Source of the DNA: Eubacteriaceae bacterium
GTDB lineage: Bacteria; Bacillota; Clostridia; Eubacteriales; Alkalibacteraceae
Reading direction: 5' to 3'
DNA length: 32,265 bases
Assembly (NCBI GenBank): GCA_003446375.1
Contig: DMAW01000086.1
Location: forward strand, 1-32,265
Positions within the stretch are counted from its first letter, which is position 1. Each line of letters begins with the position of its first letter. The position numbers were made by a program, and so were the translations under genes. Positions 7,187 to 14,440 of the stretch are shown one piece after another. The notes below the pieces were generated by a model, which was not told where the DNA came from, searched no databases, and worked only from the letters and a program-made list of their open reading frames with translations.

Positions 7187-8821
7187 GTGAATTTACTATC
7201 GATGTTGTCTTTTGGCTGTTTCGTATGTTTTTTATTTTTGATAATCTACACTATAAATGAGCATAAAAAGAACATCTTAAAAGTCTATGCAGTGCTCGTA
7301 TGCTCAAGCTTGGGGATATGGGCCTTTTCATACTCTTTTTTCTATGCTGCACCTACAGAGGAAAGCGCATGGTTTTGGCATAAAGCAGGATCAATAGGCT
7401 GGAGCACATTTCCGGTTTTTGTACTGTGGTTTTTTCTTGTCCAAACGGGAAGAGACAAAAAAATCAAAAAAAATTGGCACAAGGCAGCTCTTTACTTAAT
7501 GCCTGCAGTGGTTCTAACTGCAAGCCTTTTAGGGACTACTACTCCGGGTGCTGTAGAACTTGTGCAAAGCGGAAGCGGGCTAGGGTGGGCATACGTTAAT
7601 GAAATAAGCAATATTTGGTTTTGGGTGTATGTCGCATATTTAGGAGCTTATTTGGGATCAGGGCTGTATTTCCTTTGGGACTGGGGACGAAAATCAAAGT
7701 ATTTTAATCAAAAAAGACAATCATTTGCCATACTGTATTCAGATGCAATCGTACTTTTCATAGGTGGAATCACAGATTTGATATTGCCTTTGATAAACAG
7801 CCATATTCCTCCCATGGCCAATATAGCCCTTGTAGTTTTTATTTACGGGTTTTGGATAAGCATAAACAAGTACGATATATTTAATGTCTATTCTGCGGCG
7901 GGGTCGGATATAATATTGGACACCATCATGGACCCTGTGATCATAATGGACAGAGATGGAAAGATCGTCAGGTGCAACAAAACCATATGCAGCTTGTTGG
8001 ATTATACACAAGCTGAGCTGGTAGGAAAAAACGTCTTGGAGTTGTTGGATGAAAACAGCAGAAGATACGTGGATGCACAGATCAAGAGGCTGCTTAGGGA
8101 CAAGAGCACTTCAGGAAGAGAGTTTATTTTAGTAAAGAAAGACGGTACAAAAGTTCACACAGTGGTTTCTGCTTCTGTAGCAGAAGACAAGATCAAAGGC
8201 TTTCTGGGCATAGTAGCTTCCTACCACGACATTACTGCAAGAAAGCAGATGGAAAAGGAACTTAAAGAGAGCAACAGAAAGTACAGGTTATTGGCAGATG
8301 AGCTTTACCATGCAGCCCATTTTGATTCTCTGACTAATCTGCCTAACAGGAGATATTTCTTTCATAAAGCAATGAGCTTTATAGATGACTATAATGAATA
8401 CGGGACTGATTTTGCAGCTATCTATATAGATTTAAATGACTTTAAGGTAATAAACGACACTTATGGCCACGGCAAAGGAGATGAAATCTTGGTAAAGGCT
8501 GCCGAGAAGCTGATGCGCTTTGTGGGAGATAAAGATCTGTTGGCAAGAATAGGCGGCGACGAATTCATCATGCTTTTAGGAGACGTAAGCGACAAAGATG
8601 GAGCAGAGTCAAGAGCTTATGAAATAAGGAGATCTTTTGAAGCTGGGATTTATATAGGCAAAAGGAGATACGATCTTGGAGCCTCGGTAGGGTATTCTTT
8701 ATATTCTAAATCTGAAGATATCGACGAGCTGATAAAAAGAGCGGACAACAGGATGTATGCAGAAAAGATGAAAACCTGCAAAAACTACGTGCTTAGGGAA
8801 GAAACACGAAAGTATGTGTAA
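7187..8821 (+). CDS. Membrane-bound PAS-GGDEF diguanylate cyclase
   Basis: Makes cyclic di-GMP from two GTP. From GTG 7187 the protein has 544 residues: an N-terminal array of about seven membrane helices (residues 1-230, the sensor type often found in histidine kinases and cyclases), a PAS domain (about 240-360, DPVIIMDRDGKIVRCN), a short helical linker and a C-terminal GGDEF domain (about 380-540). The active site GGDEF is intact at 456-460. The inhibitory I-site (RxxD five residues before GGDEF) is absent: that position reads GDKD, so product inhibition by this route is unlikely. The start is chosen because GGGAGGA lies six bases before 7187; the frame is open 20 codons further up to a TTG. 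It stands just upstream of flagellin, suggesting a role in the motile/sessile choice. Confidence 0.9.
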   Translation: MNLLSMLSFGCFVCFLFLIIYTINEHKKNILKVYAVLVCSSLGIWAFSYSFFYAAPTEESAWFWHKAGSIGWSTFPVFVLWFFLVQTGRDKKIKKNWHKAALYLMPAVVLTASLLGTTTPGAVELVQSGSGLGWAYVNEISNIWFWVYVAYLGAYLGSGLYFLWDWGRKSKYFNQKRQSFAILYSDAIVLFIGGITDLILPLINSHIPPMANIALVVFIYGFWISINKYDIFNVYSAAGSDIILDTIMDPVIIMDRDGKIVRCNKTICSLLDYTQAELVGKNVLELLDENSRRYVDAQIKRLLRDKSTSGREFILVKKDGTKVHTVVSASVAEDKIKGFLGIVASYHDITARKQMEKELKESNRKYRLLADELYHAAHFDSLTNLPNRRYFFHKAMSFIDDYNEYGTDFAAIYIDLNDFKVINDTYGHGKGDEILVKAAEKLMRFVGDKDLLARIGGDEFIMLLGDVSDKDGAESRAYEIRRSFEAGIYIGKRRYDLGASVGYSLYSKSEDIDELIKRADNRMYAEKMKTCKNYVLREETRKYV

Positions 8822-8892
8822 TGGATCCTTGCAGGAATATAGAAAAATTGGCAGTATAAAATTATTAGAAAAGAAAAATTTACATTAGCTAT

Positions 8893-8918
8893 TAAACTTT
8901 TTATATTTCCTCCGATAT
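8893..8918 (+). promoter_or_regulatory. Sigma-28 (SigD/FliA) promoter of flagellin
   Basis: TAAA (8893-8896), 14-base spacer, TCCGATAT (8911-8918), almost the full TAAA-N14-16-GCCGATAT consensus of the flagellar sigma factor. Transcription would start near 8925, giving a leader of about 85 bases. A near-identical promoter precedes flaG. Confidence 0.9.
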
Positions 8919-8941
8919 GAATGATAAGAGTGAAAGAAGAA

Positions 8942-8955
8942 ATGTCGGCCGACAT
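8942..8955 (+). repeat. 14-bp perfect palindrome in the flagellin leader
   Basis: ATGTCGG followed directly by its complement CCGACAT, inside the transcribed leader about 17 bases after the predicted start. As RNA it could form a short hairpin or pair between two transcripts; as DNA it could be an operator. It is GC-richer than its surroundings. Confidence 0.5.
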
Positions 8956-8971
8956 CTTCCGTATCTTTAAA

Positions 8972-9003
8972 GGCAAGGATGCCAATTAAAATTTCAAGGA
9001 GGA
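8972..9003 (+). promoter_or_regulatory. Candidate CsrA binding sites in the flagellin leader
   Basis: GGCA-AGGA-TGCC (8972-8983) is a 4-bp stem with GGA in the loop and contains CAAGGATG, the CsrA recognition core. A second CAAGGAGGA (8995-9003) is the ribosome binding site itself, seven to fifteen bases before the ATG. In Bacillus subtilis, CsrA represses flagellin (hag) translation through two such sites, one overlapping the ribosome site, and FliW relieves it. The same control is inferred here. Confidence 0.6.
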
Positions 9004-9009
9004 AATAAA

Positions 9010-10113
9010 ATGAGAATCAACAACAATATTTCAGCAATGAACACCTATTCAAGGTTGTCAAGTGCACAAAGCGCACAGTCAAAGTCATTGGAGAAACTAT
9101 CTTCGGGCTTAAGAATCAACAGAGCAGGAGATGACGCAGCCGGGCTAGCGATATCTGAAAAGATGAGAGGCCAAATCGGCGGACTTAATCAAGCGATAAG
9201 AAATGCACAAGACGGAATCAGCTTGATACAAACAGCAGAAGGTGCATTAAGTGAAACTCACTCTATTCTTAACAGGATGAGAGAACTGGCAGTACAGGCT
9301 TCCAATGATACAAACTCTACAGAGGATAGAGATGCTATTAACACAGAGATAACTCAGTTAAAAGAAGAGTTGAATAGAATAGGCGAAACGACTCAGTTTA
9401 ATGGTAAAGTACTTTTAGATGGTTCTTTTGGCGTCAAGGATAGTGAGACAGGAACTTTAGCGTCAGGTACAGATGGAGTGCAAGGATTCAGTATATCTGG
9501 AGCTAAAGCTTCGGAAACATACACTCTTGCAGTTGTTGCAGATGGAGAAGTTTCATTGACAGATAGCGCCGGAAATGCACAAGTGATAACTGGTCTTGCT
9601 ACAACGTATTCTGGATCATTGAATTTTGATAAAATGGGAATAAGTATTAATCTAAAAGATACTGATTTGGCTGCAGCAACTGATACTATTGGTGGTAAAA
9701 CAATTATTACCTCTGCTACGACAGATCAAAATATCCAAATAGGCGCAAATTCCAATCAAAAATTGGGAATAAGCATTGATAGCATGAAAGCAGATGACTT
9801 GGGAGTAGCTACAATTTCTGTTGCATCTCACACAGATGCAGAAAGTGCTATAACAGCTATAGACACAGCTATAAATACAGTTTCAACTCAAAGATCAAAA
9901 CTCGGTGCATGGCAAAATAGGTTGGATCATACAATAAACAACTTGACTGCTTCTGCTGAAAACTTAACTGCTGCCGAATCTAGAATCAGAGACGTAGATA
10001 TGGCTAAGGAAATGATGGAGTTTACAAAGAACAATATACTGAACCAAGCTTCTACAGCGATGCTTGCACAGGCTAATCAAATGCCTCAGGGAGTGCTTCA
10101 GCTTCTTGGATAA
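9010..10113 (+). CDS. fliC: Flagellin, filament subunit
   Basis: Filament protein of 367 residues exported by the flagellar type III system. The N-terminal D0/D1 domain (about 1-140: MRINNNISAMN, SSGLRINRAGDDAAGLAISEKMRG) and the C-terminal D1/D0 domain (about 285-367: ending in MLAQANQMPQGVLQLLG) are strongly conserved. Between them is a variable region of about 140 residues exposed on the filament, rich in Ser, Thr, Ala and Asp and free of Cys, and written with more AT-rich codons than the flanks. Start follows AAGGAGGAAATAAA. It is transcribed from a sigma-28 promoter and ends at its own terminator, so it is a monocistronic late gene. Confidence 0.97.
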   Translation: MRINNNISAMNTYSRLSSAQSAQSKSLEKLSSGLRINRAGDDAAGLAISEKMRGQIGGLNQAIRNAQDGISLIQTAEGALSETHSILNRMRELAVQASNDTNSTEDRDAINTEITQLKEELNRIGETTQFNGKVLLDGSFGVKDSETGTLASGTDGVQGFSISGAKASETYTLAVVADGEVSLTDSAGNAQVITGLATTYSGSLNFDKMGISINLKDTDLAAATDTIGGKTIITSATTDQNIQIGANSNQKLGISIDSMKADDLGVATISVASHTDAESAITAIDTAINTVSTQRSKLGAWQNRLDHTINNLTASAENLTAAESRIRDVDMAKEMMEFTKNNILNQASTAMLAQANQMPQGVLQLLG

Positions 10114-10122
10114 TTCATTGCA

Positions 10123-10158
10123 AAAAGAGTCGACCTTTAAATGGGTTGGCTTTTTTTA
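10123..10158 (+). terminator. Intrinsic terminator of flagellin gene
   Basis: A 9-bp stem with G-U pairs (10128-10136 with 10143-10151), 6-base loop TTAAAT, followed by TTTTTTT. It begins ten bases after the flagellin stop codon. Confidence 0.85.
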
Positions 10159-10182
10159 TTTGCAAAAAATAATTACCGGTAT

Positions 10183-10208
10183 TAAATTTTCTTGACAATA
10201 TCCGATAC
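10183..10208 (+). promoter_or_regulatory. Sigma-28 promoter of the flaG-fliD-fliS operon
   Basis: TAAA (10183-10186), 14-base spacer, TCCGATAC (10201-10208), matching the flagellin promoter except for the last base. It lies about 60 bases before flaG and should drive flaG through the zinc-ribbon gene up to the terminator at 13700-13754. Confidence 0.88.
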
Positions 10209-10271
10209 CCTTAATAAGAGATTGTTTGCTGTTATGATGCGGCATCATTAAAATTAAAGGACGTGATCACT

Positions 10272-10646
10272 TTGATACAAATTTCAAGACCGATAAATGA
10301 AACTTCAAAGCCTCTGACAAAGGTCGAGGGACGATCATTGGAAAATAATACGAAAAACAAGAAAAATGACGAGCCTTTAAGTCTTAAGGACTTTCAACCG
10401 GTAGAAAAAACAGAATATACTAAAGAAGATCTAAAAGGAGCAGTAGAAACCACCAACAAGCTGCTGTTTGAACGGCAAAACAGCCACTTTGAATTCAAGA
10501 TACACGACAGGACAGGCAGAATAATGGTGAACCTTGTGGATACAAAAACAGAAGAGGTAATAAAAGAGATGCCTCCGGAAAAGATACTGGATCTGGTGGC
10601 AAATATATGGGAATTAGTAGGCATCATAGTAGACGAAAGGGGTTGA
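10272..10646 (+). CDS. flaG: FlaG family protein
   Basis: FlaG-family protein, a small factor encoded with flagellin and the filament cap in many bacteria and reported to affect filament length. From TTG 10272 it has 124 residues. The first half is polar and poorly conserved; the second half carries the FlaG domain (FEFKIHDRTGRIMVNLVDTKTEEVIKEMPPEKIL, cut here to its key words RIMV, VVD-like LVDT and EMPPEK). An alternative GTG start at 10263 is only one base from the AAAGGA ribosome site, so TTG 10272, ten bases from it, is preferred. fliD follows after four bases. Confidence 0.85.
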   Translation: MIQISRPINETSKPLTKVEGRSLENNTKNKKNDEPLSLKDFQPVEKTEYTKEDLKGAVETTNKLLFERQNSHFEFKIHDRTGRIMVNLVDTKTEEVIKEMPPEKILDLVANIWELVGIIVDERG

Positions 10647-10650
10647 TTTT

Positions 10651-12027
10651 ATGTCTACAGTAAATTTTATGGGTTCTTATTCGGGAATAGACCAGACTAT
10701 GATAGATCAGCTGATGGCTGTTGAAAAAAGACCGCTTGTACAGCTGGCAGACAAAAAAACCGGCATGGAAGCTCAGAAGAATGCCTGGAACGATGTAAGG
10801 ACAAGGCTTAACAACCTGTTTGAAAAGATAAAGGTGCTTGAAAGCGCAGAAACATACACTTCAAAGAACGCGTCTTCATCAGGAGACAGCGTAGAAATGA
10901 CTGCAAGCAAGAACTCTTCGGAAGGAACTTACCAAATTCATGTGGGTCAGCTTGCAACGAGCACTGCGGTGATAGGTGGAACGATTGCCGCCGCAGAAGG
11001 AGACAGCTCAAAAGCGCTTGGCATTACGGGCAGCTTTAATTTAAATACGGATCATCAAATAGATATCGCTACAGACGACAGCGTCAGAACAATAGCAGAT
11101 AAGATAAATGCCATAAAGGACCAGTCAGGGGTAAGGGCGTCGATTATAGACAACAGACTGGTTTTAAATAATATAGCCACAGGAAATACGGATATAGTTT
11201 TGTCAGATGGAGATGGGACAACTTTAAATTCAATAGGCTTAGGAGACACATCCACTTTAAATCAGGGTAAAAACGCCCTGTTTAACATCAATGGGGTAGA
11301 TGTGGAAAGAAGCTCAAATACCGTAAGCGATGTAGTCGAGTATACGACGATTACCCTTTCAAAAGAGCATTCCATAGGAGACTTTGACACAGTAAGCGTA
11401 AGCTTGGATACGGGCAAGGTGGAAACTGCCCTGGATGAATTTATAAGCCAATACAACTCAACCATGCAGTTTATAGACAGCAAGCTATCTGCAGGTCAGG
11501 CAGGGGTAGAAGGAAGCAGGGGAGATCTTGCCGGAGACGGGACTCTGATGAGGCTTCAGTCTACGCTTAGAAACATGGTGTCTTCAACTATAAGCAACGA
11601 TAATACCGAAATAAACAATATTTCTGAAATCGGGGTAACGACGATAGACAAATTCGGTCAGCTCCAGTTTGACAAGAGCAAATTATCTGCTGCTTTGTCG
11701 GAAAATCCTGAACAGATCAAAAACTTTTTTAGCTCTGTAAACGAAAGCGGCGATAAAATAGGATTCGTGCCCAGGATAAATTCTTACATCGATGGATTTG
11801 TATCGTCCACAGGAATAATAAAAGGCAAAACCGACACCTACGACAGGACAATAAAGGATATAAGCAAGCAGGTGGATGCATTCAATATAAGGATGCAAAG
11901 AAAAGAAGAGTACTACATAACCATGTTTAGCAGGCTTGATACTGCCATGATGGAAGCAGAATCTCAAATGAACTGGCTGACAAGCCAGATAGCCGGTCTT
12001 ACTGCTGGAATGGTAAACAAGAAATAG
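10651..12027 (+). CDS. fliD: Flagellar filament cap protein FliD (HAP2)
   Basis: Caps the growing filament and folds flagellin into place. The 458-residue protein has the FliD N-terminal domain (about 1-110, starting SYSGIDQTMIDQLM), a central domain of variable sequence and the FliD C-terminal domain (about 210-440, with ALDEFISQYNSTM, a GDGTLMRLQSTLRNM segment and a C-terminal coiled coil ending RMQRKEEYYITMFSRLD). Length is typical of Firmicutes. The ribosome site AAAGGGG precedes the ATG. It is the second gene of the sigma-28 operon, followed by its chaperone-type genes. Confidence 0.95.
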   Translation: MSTVNFMGSYSGIDQTMIDQLMAVEKRPLVQLADKKTGMEAQKNAWNDVRTRLNNLFEKIKVLESAETYTSKNASSSGDSVEMTASKNSSEGTYQIHVGQLATSTAVIGGTIAAAEGDSSKALGITGSFNLNTDHQIDIATDDSVRTIADKINAIKDQSGVRASIIDNRLVLNNIATGNTDIVLSDGDGTTLNSIGLGDTSTLNQGKNALFNINGVDVERSSNTVSDVVEYTTITLSKEHSIGDFDTVSVSLDTGKVETALDEFISQYNSTMQFIDSKLSAGQAGVEGSRGDLAGDGTLMRLQSTLRNMVSSTISNDNTEINNISEIGVTTIDKFGQLQFDKSKLSAALSENPEQIKNFFSSVNESGDKIGFVPRINSYIDGFVSSTGIIKGKTDTYDRTIKDISKQVDAFNIRMQRKEEYYITMFSRLDTAMMEAESQMNWLTSQIAGLTAGMVNKK

Positions 12028-12039
12028 GAGGGAGAAAGG

Positions 12040-12417
12040 ATGTACTCAGGCAATAATGCATACGCCAATGCGGGCAATGCGTATAAAAGCAACGAAGTGA
12101 TGACTGCCCCTAAGAAAAAGCTTGTCATCATGCTTTATGAGGGCGCAGTAAAAAACCTTAAGTTGGCAAAGATCGCAATGGAAGAAAAGAATATAGAAAA
12201 AACAAACGCTGCCTTTATAAAAACTCAAAATATACTGACAGAGCTTATGAGCACCCTGAATTTTGACCAAGGTGGAGACATAGCTAAAAATCTAATGGCA
12301 TTATATCAATACATGTATCAAAGGACAGTGAGCGCGAATATAGATAAAAACCAAGATACAGCCGATGAGGTCATCGGGTATCTTGAAGAGCTGAGAGATG
12401 CCTGGAGTCAAATATGA
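12040..12417 (+). CDS. fliS: Flagellin export chaperone FliS
   Basis: Binds the C-terminus of flagellin in the cytoplasm and keeps it from polymerising before export. The 125-residue, all-helical protein has the family pattern: NAYANAGNAYKSNEV start, PKKKLVIMLYEGAVKNLKLA, and the C-terminal YQYMYQRTVSANIDKN segment. In B. subtilis FliS also takes part in the FliW-CsrA circuit that sets flagellin translation. A GGAGGGAGAAAGG ribosome site precedes it, and its stop overlaps the start of the next gene (ATGA). Confidence 0.95.
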   Translation: MYSGNNAYANAGNAYKSNEVMTAPKKKLVIMLYEGAVKNLKLAKIAMEEKNIEKTNAAFIKTQNILTELMSTLNFDQGGDIAKNLMALYQYMYQRTVSANIDKNQDTADEVIGYLEELRDAWSQI

Positions 12418-12806
12418 ACAGTGCAGAATGCCAAGAATTGCTGAGCATGAAGCTTGAATTTTTAAATACGATATTTGAAAACTCCCGCATTGAAAAAAGC
12501 AGTTTAGAAACCTGCTTAAAGATTTTAGAAAACAACAAGGCATTTGTTGCAAAAATCATGGATATCGATGCTAGGCTGGATAATTGTGATACAATAGAGT
12601 TGAAAGAACACGAAGAGCTTAAAGAGGAAATACTCTTGATTCTTGAAGATATTAAGCAGCAGCAAAAGATTCTGCTTGAAAAGTTGGATCTTGAGAAAGT
12701 TGAGCTTGGGAAAGTCCTGGAGCAGTTTTCAAAAAAACGACAGGTGGCAAACAATTATATCAAAGGGTCTAATGGACCTGTCTTTGTAGACAAGGATTTT
12801 AAATGA
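12414..12806 (+). CDS. FliT/FlgN-like flagellar chaperone
   Basis: A 130-residue, highly charged helical protein with long heptad-like stretches and no membrane segment. It sits where fliT lies in other operons, immediately after fliS with a 4-base ATGA overlap, and its C-terminus (ANNYIKGSN, PVFVDKDFK) resembles the tail of FliT-type proteins, which bind FliD or hook-associated proteins before export. The family assignment rests on size, composition and position more than on motifs, so a specific client is not claimed. A 21-base gap separates it from the zinc-ribbon gene. Confidence 0.65.
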   Translation: MNSAECQELLSMKLEFLNTIFENSRIEKSSLETCLKILENNKAFVAKIMDIDARLDNCDTIELKEHEELKEEILLILEDIKQQQKILLEKLDLEKVELGKVLEQFSKKRQVANNYIKGSNGPVFVDKDFK

Positions 12807-12827
12807 TACTAACTTTTAGAGATTTCC

Positions 12828-13673
12828 ATGAAAATAAAGCAAGCAACAGTTAAGGACAAAATCAAATATAGATTTCACAAAGCAGGTTGCCCTTTGGAAG
12901 GATTAGATCCTTTTTACAATCCGGACAGATTCCAACTAAGGGGAAAGAGCGATGCCGGCGGCAAGAAATACCAGTGCAAAGAGTGCAATAAAATCACCAC
13001 AGTCAGATCAGTTGCATCCAGAAGCTCTGATTTAAAAAGTCAAAAAGAAGACTTAGGCTACAACAAGCTGGCAAAGCTTATAATGAATGGGAAAACCGTC
13101 ACACAAATATGCCGAATTATGGACTTTTCTCCGGCAACTTACTATCATAGACTGGAAGAGACAGCTATATACTTAAGAAGCAAGCGTAAAGAAAGAGAAG
13201 ACAAGCACTTTACAGGCAGGGTCACCGCACCTTTGTATGTGGCTGTAGAAATGCTTGGCTATGACAATCAAGATGATGATAAGAACATATTGATAAGCAG
13301 CGACTTGTTAAGCGGATACATATACCAAGTGTCCGACTGTCACGATTCCAAGGGCGAGAGAATTGACTTGATTAAAGAACATATAAGCTTGACTGTTGAA
13401 GGCAAAGAGCCGGGTAAGTGGTTTTTTTTTGTAGAGTCCAGAGAGATGGAAGATGTTTTTTCAGAGGTAATTACTCGAATTTCTTCTATTGCTGTAGGAA
13501 GCGTCAGCGGTGGAGTTAAATACCTTGATTATGTAAAAAAGCATATAAACAGGACTGAATCGAAGCACTCCTATTTATACATGGAAATAGCATTATATTA
13601 TTATAATTTCCTTCACGAAATAAGTCTGTTCGAAGGAAGAAAAGCAACACCGGCCCAACTTATGTGCATCTAG
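12828..13673 (+). CDS. Transposase-like zinc-ribbon/HTH protein in the late flagellar operon
   Basis: A 281-residue protein of InsA/IS1-type architecture. A zinc ribbon lies at the N-terminus (H17-x3-C21 and C50-x2-C53 in YQCKECNK), then a helix-turn-helix (about 88-117, KTVTQICRIMDFSPATYYHRL), then an RNase-H-like region (LYVAVEMLGYDN, NILISSDLLSGYIYQV) and a C-terminal tail typical of transposases (NRTESKHSYLYMEIA, GRKATPAQL). The Asp expected after the LYVAV strand is Glu, so the catalytic triad may be lost. There are no terminal inverted repeats, flanking duplications or second copy in the window. It has no good ribosome site, lies 21 bases after the fliT-like gene and ends 26 bases before the operon terminator, so it is probably cotranscribed. 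A domesticated DNA-binding protein is inferred; function unknown. Confidence 0.6.
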   Translation: MKIKQATVKDKIKYRFHKAGCPLEGLDPFYNPDRFQLRGKSDAGGKKYQCKECNKITTVRSVASRSSDLKSQKEDLGYNKLAKLIMNGKTVTQICRIMDFSPATYYHRLEETAIYLRSKRKEREDKHFTGRVTAPLYVAVEMLGYDNQDDDKNILISSDLLSGYIYQVSDCHDSKGERIDLIKEHISLTVEGKEPGKWFFFVESREMEDVFSEVITRISSIAVGSVSGGVKYLDYVKKHINRTESKHSYLYMEIALYYYNFLHEISLFEGRKATPAQLMCI

Positions 13674-13699
13674 GTGCGCGATAAGCTGAAAAACAGCAT

Positions 13700-13757
13700 A
13701 AAAAGATCAGCTAAATGCATTAAGCTTGCTTTAATACATTTAGCTGATCTTTTTATA
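13700..13757 (+). terminator. Intrinsic terminator of the flaG-fliD-fliS operon
   Basis: A 24-bp stem (13700-13723 with 13731-13754) with one C/A mismatch and a 7-base loop; the arms begin AAAAAG and end CTTTTT. It closes the late operon 26 bases after the zinc-ribbon gene. The A-rich proximal arm makes it potentially bidirectional. A small GCTG/CAGC hairpin lies just upstream at 13685-13697. Confidence 0.92.
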
Positions 13758-14026
13758 TTGGGCGAAGTTCAGGAAATCAGAAGCATAAATGAGCAAATGC
13801 TCAAAATTATAATTTATGCACCTGTAATTTAAAAAAAATTTAAAAAAAACATATAATTTAACATGTTGTTGTTGATTTTTTTACATTTAGACTATAAAAT
13901 TATACCAGATAGAAATTGGAATCATAAATTGACTCAAATAAATTGAATTGGTGAAGAATTAAGCACGGATAATATTTTATCAGAAAACCGTTTTCATAGC
14001 AATACAAAAGTATTGGAGGAGATCAA
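13758..14026 (+). promoter_or_regulatory. Control region of the early flagellar operon
   Basis: This gene-free, very AT-rich stretch separates the late operon terminator from flgB. It holds a nested inverted repeat (13783-13819), a candidate sigma-A promoter TTGATT (13872-13877), 17 bases, TAAAAT (13895-13900), or alternatively TTGTTG (13869-13874) with TATAAA (13893-13898) at 18 bases, and a leader of roughly 120 bases. A 6-bp hairpin (14000-14005 with 14010-14015, loop AAAA) abuts the GGAGGAG ribosome site of flgB. No sigma-28 or sigma-54 box and no riboswitch motif is seen. Confidence 0.5.
13783..13819. repeat. Nested inverted repeat upstream of flgB operon
   Basis: Outer arms GCATAAAT (13783-13790) and ATTTATGC (13812-13819) enclose an inner palindrome TGAGC-AAAT-GCTCA (13790-13803). 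It lies about 50 bases upstream of the -35 box of the candidate promoter, a usual place for an activator or repressor site. No regulator can be assigned. Confidence 0.45.
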
Positions 14027-14413
14027 ATGTCTGATCTTAGTTATCAAATAATAAAAAACGGACTAGATGCTGCTTCTGCAAGGCAGAAGGCAATATCTGC
14101 CAATATAGCGAACGTCAATACTCCCGGGTATAAATCAGAGAAAATAGATTTTGAATCAGAGCTCAGGAAAGCTTTGGGAAAAGACGGCATAGCCATGGAT
14201 AAGACCCACGAAAACCACCTGGGTGGAGCCACGGCTTCTTCAGTTTCTCATAAAACAGTCAAAAGCGAGGCAATCTCCATGAACGATACGGGAAACAATG
14301 TGGATATAGACAGAGAAATGGTGGATCTGGCCGCCAACGAAATTTACTACAATGCTTTGGTAGCACAGTTAAACAAAAAACTGTCCAATATGAATTACGT
14401 TATAAACAGGTAA
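14027..14413 (+). CDS. flgB: Flagellar proximal rod protein FlgB
   Basis: Proximal rod subunit of the basal body, exported through the type III apparatus. The 128-residue protein carries the rod-protein signature near the N-terminus (AISANIANVNTPGYKSEKIDF) and the conserved C-terminal helix with NNVDIDREMVDLAANEIYYNALV. Length is typical. It opens the early flagellar operon with a perfect GGAGGAG ribosome site seven bases before ATG. Confidence 0.96.
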   Translation: MSDLSYQIIKNGLDAASARQKAISANIANVNTPGYKSEKIDFESELRKALGKDGIAMDKTHENHLGGATASSVSHKTVKSEAISMNDTGNNVDIDREMVDLAANEIYYNALVAQLNKKLSNMNYVINR

Positions 14414-14440
14414 ATACAATCACGAAAGGAAGTCAGGTAG

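Noticed and set aside
12807..13757. A complete insertion sequence
   Set aside because: No terminal inverted repeats or target duplications flank the zinc-ribbon gene, and it keeps the orientation and terminator of the flagellar operon.
13900..14026. A c-di-GMP (GEMM) riboswitch in the flgB leader, as in C. difficile
   Set aside because: The leader lacks the conserved GGACGCAAAGCC-type core and the tetraloop/receptor elements, and no class II pattern is visible either.
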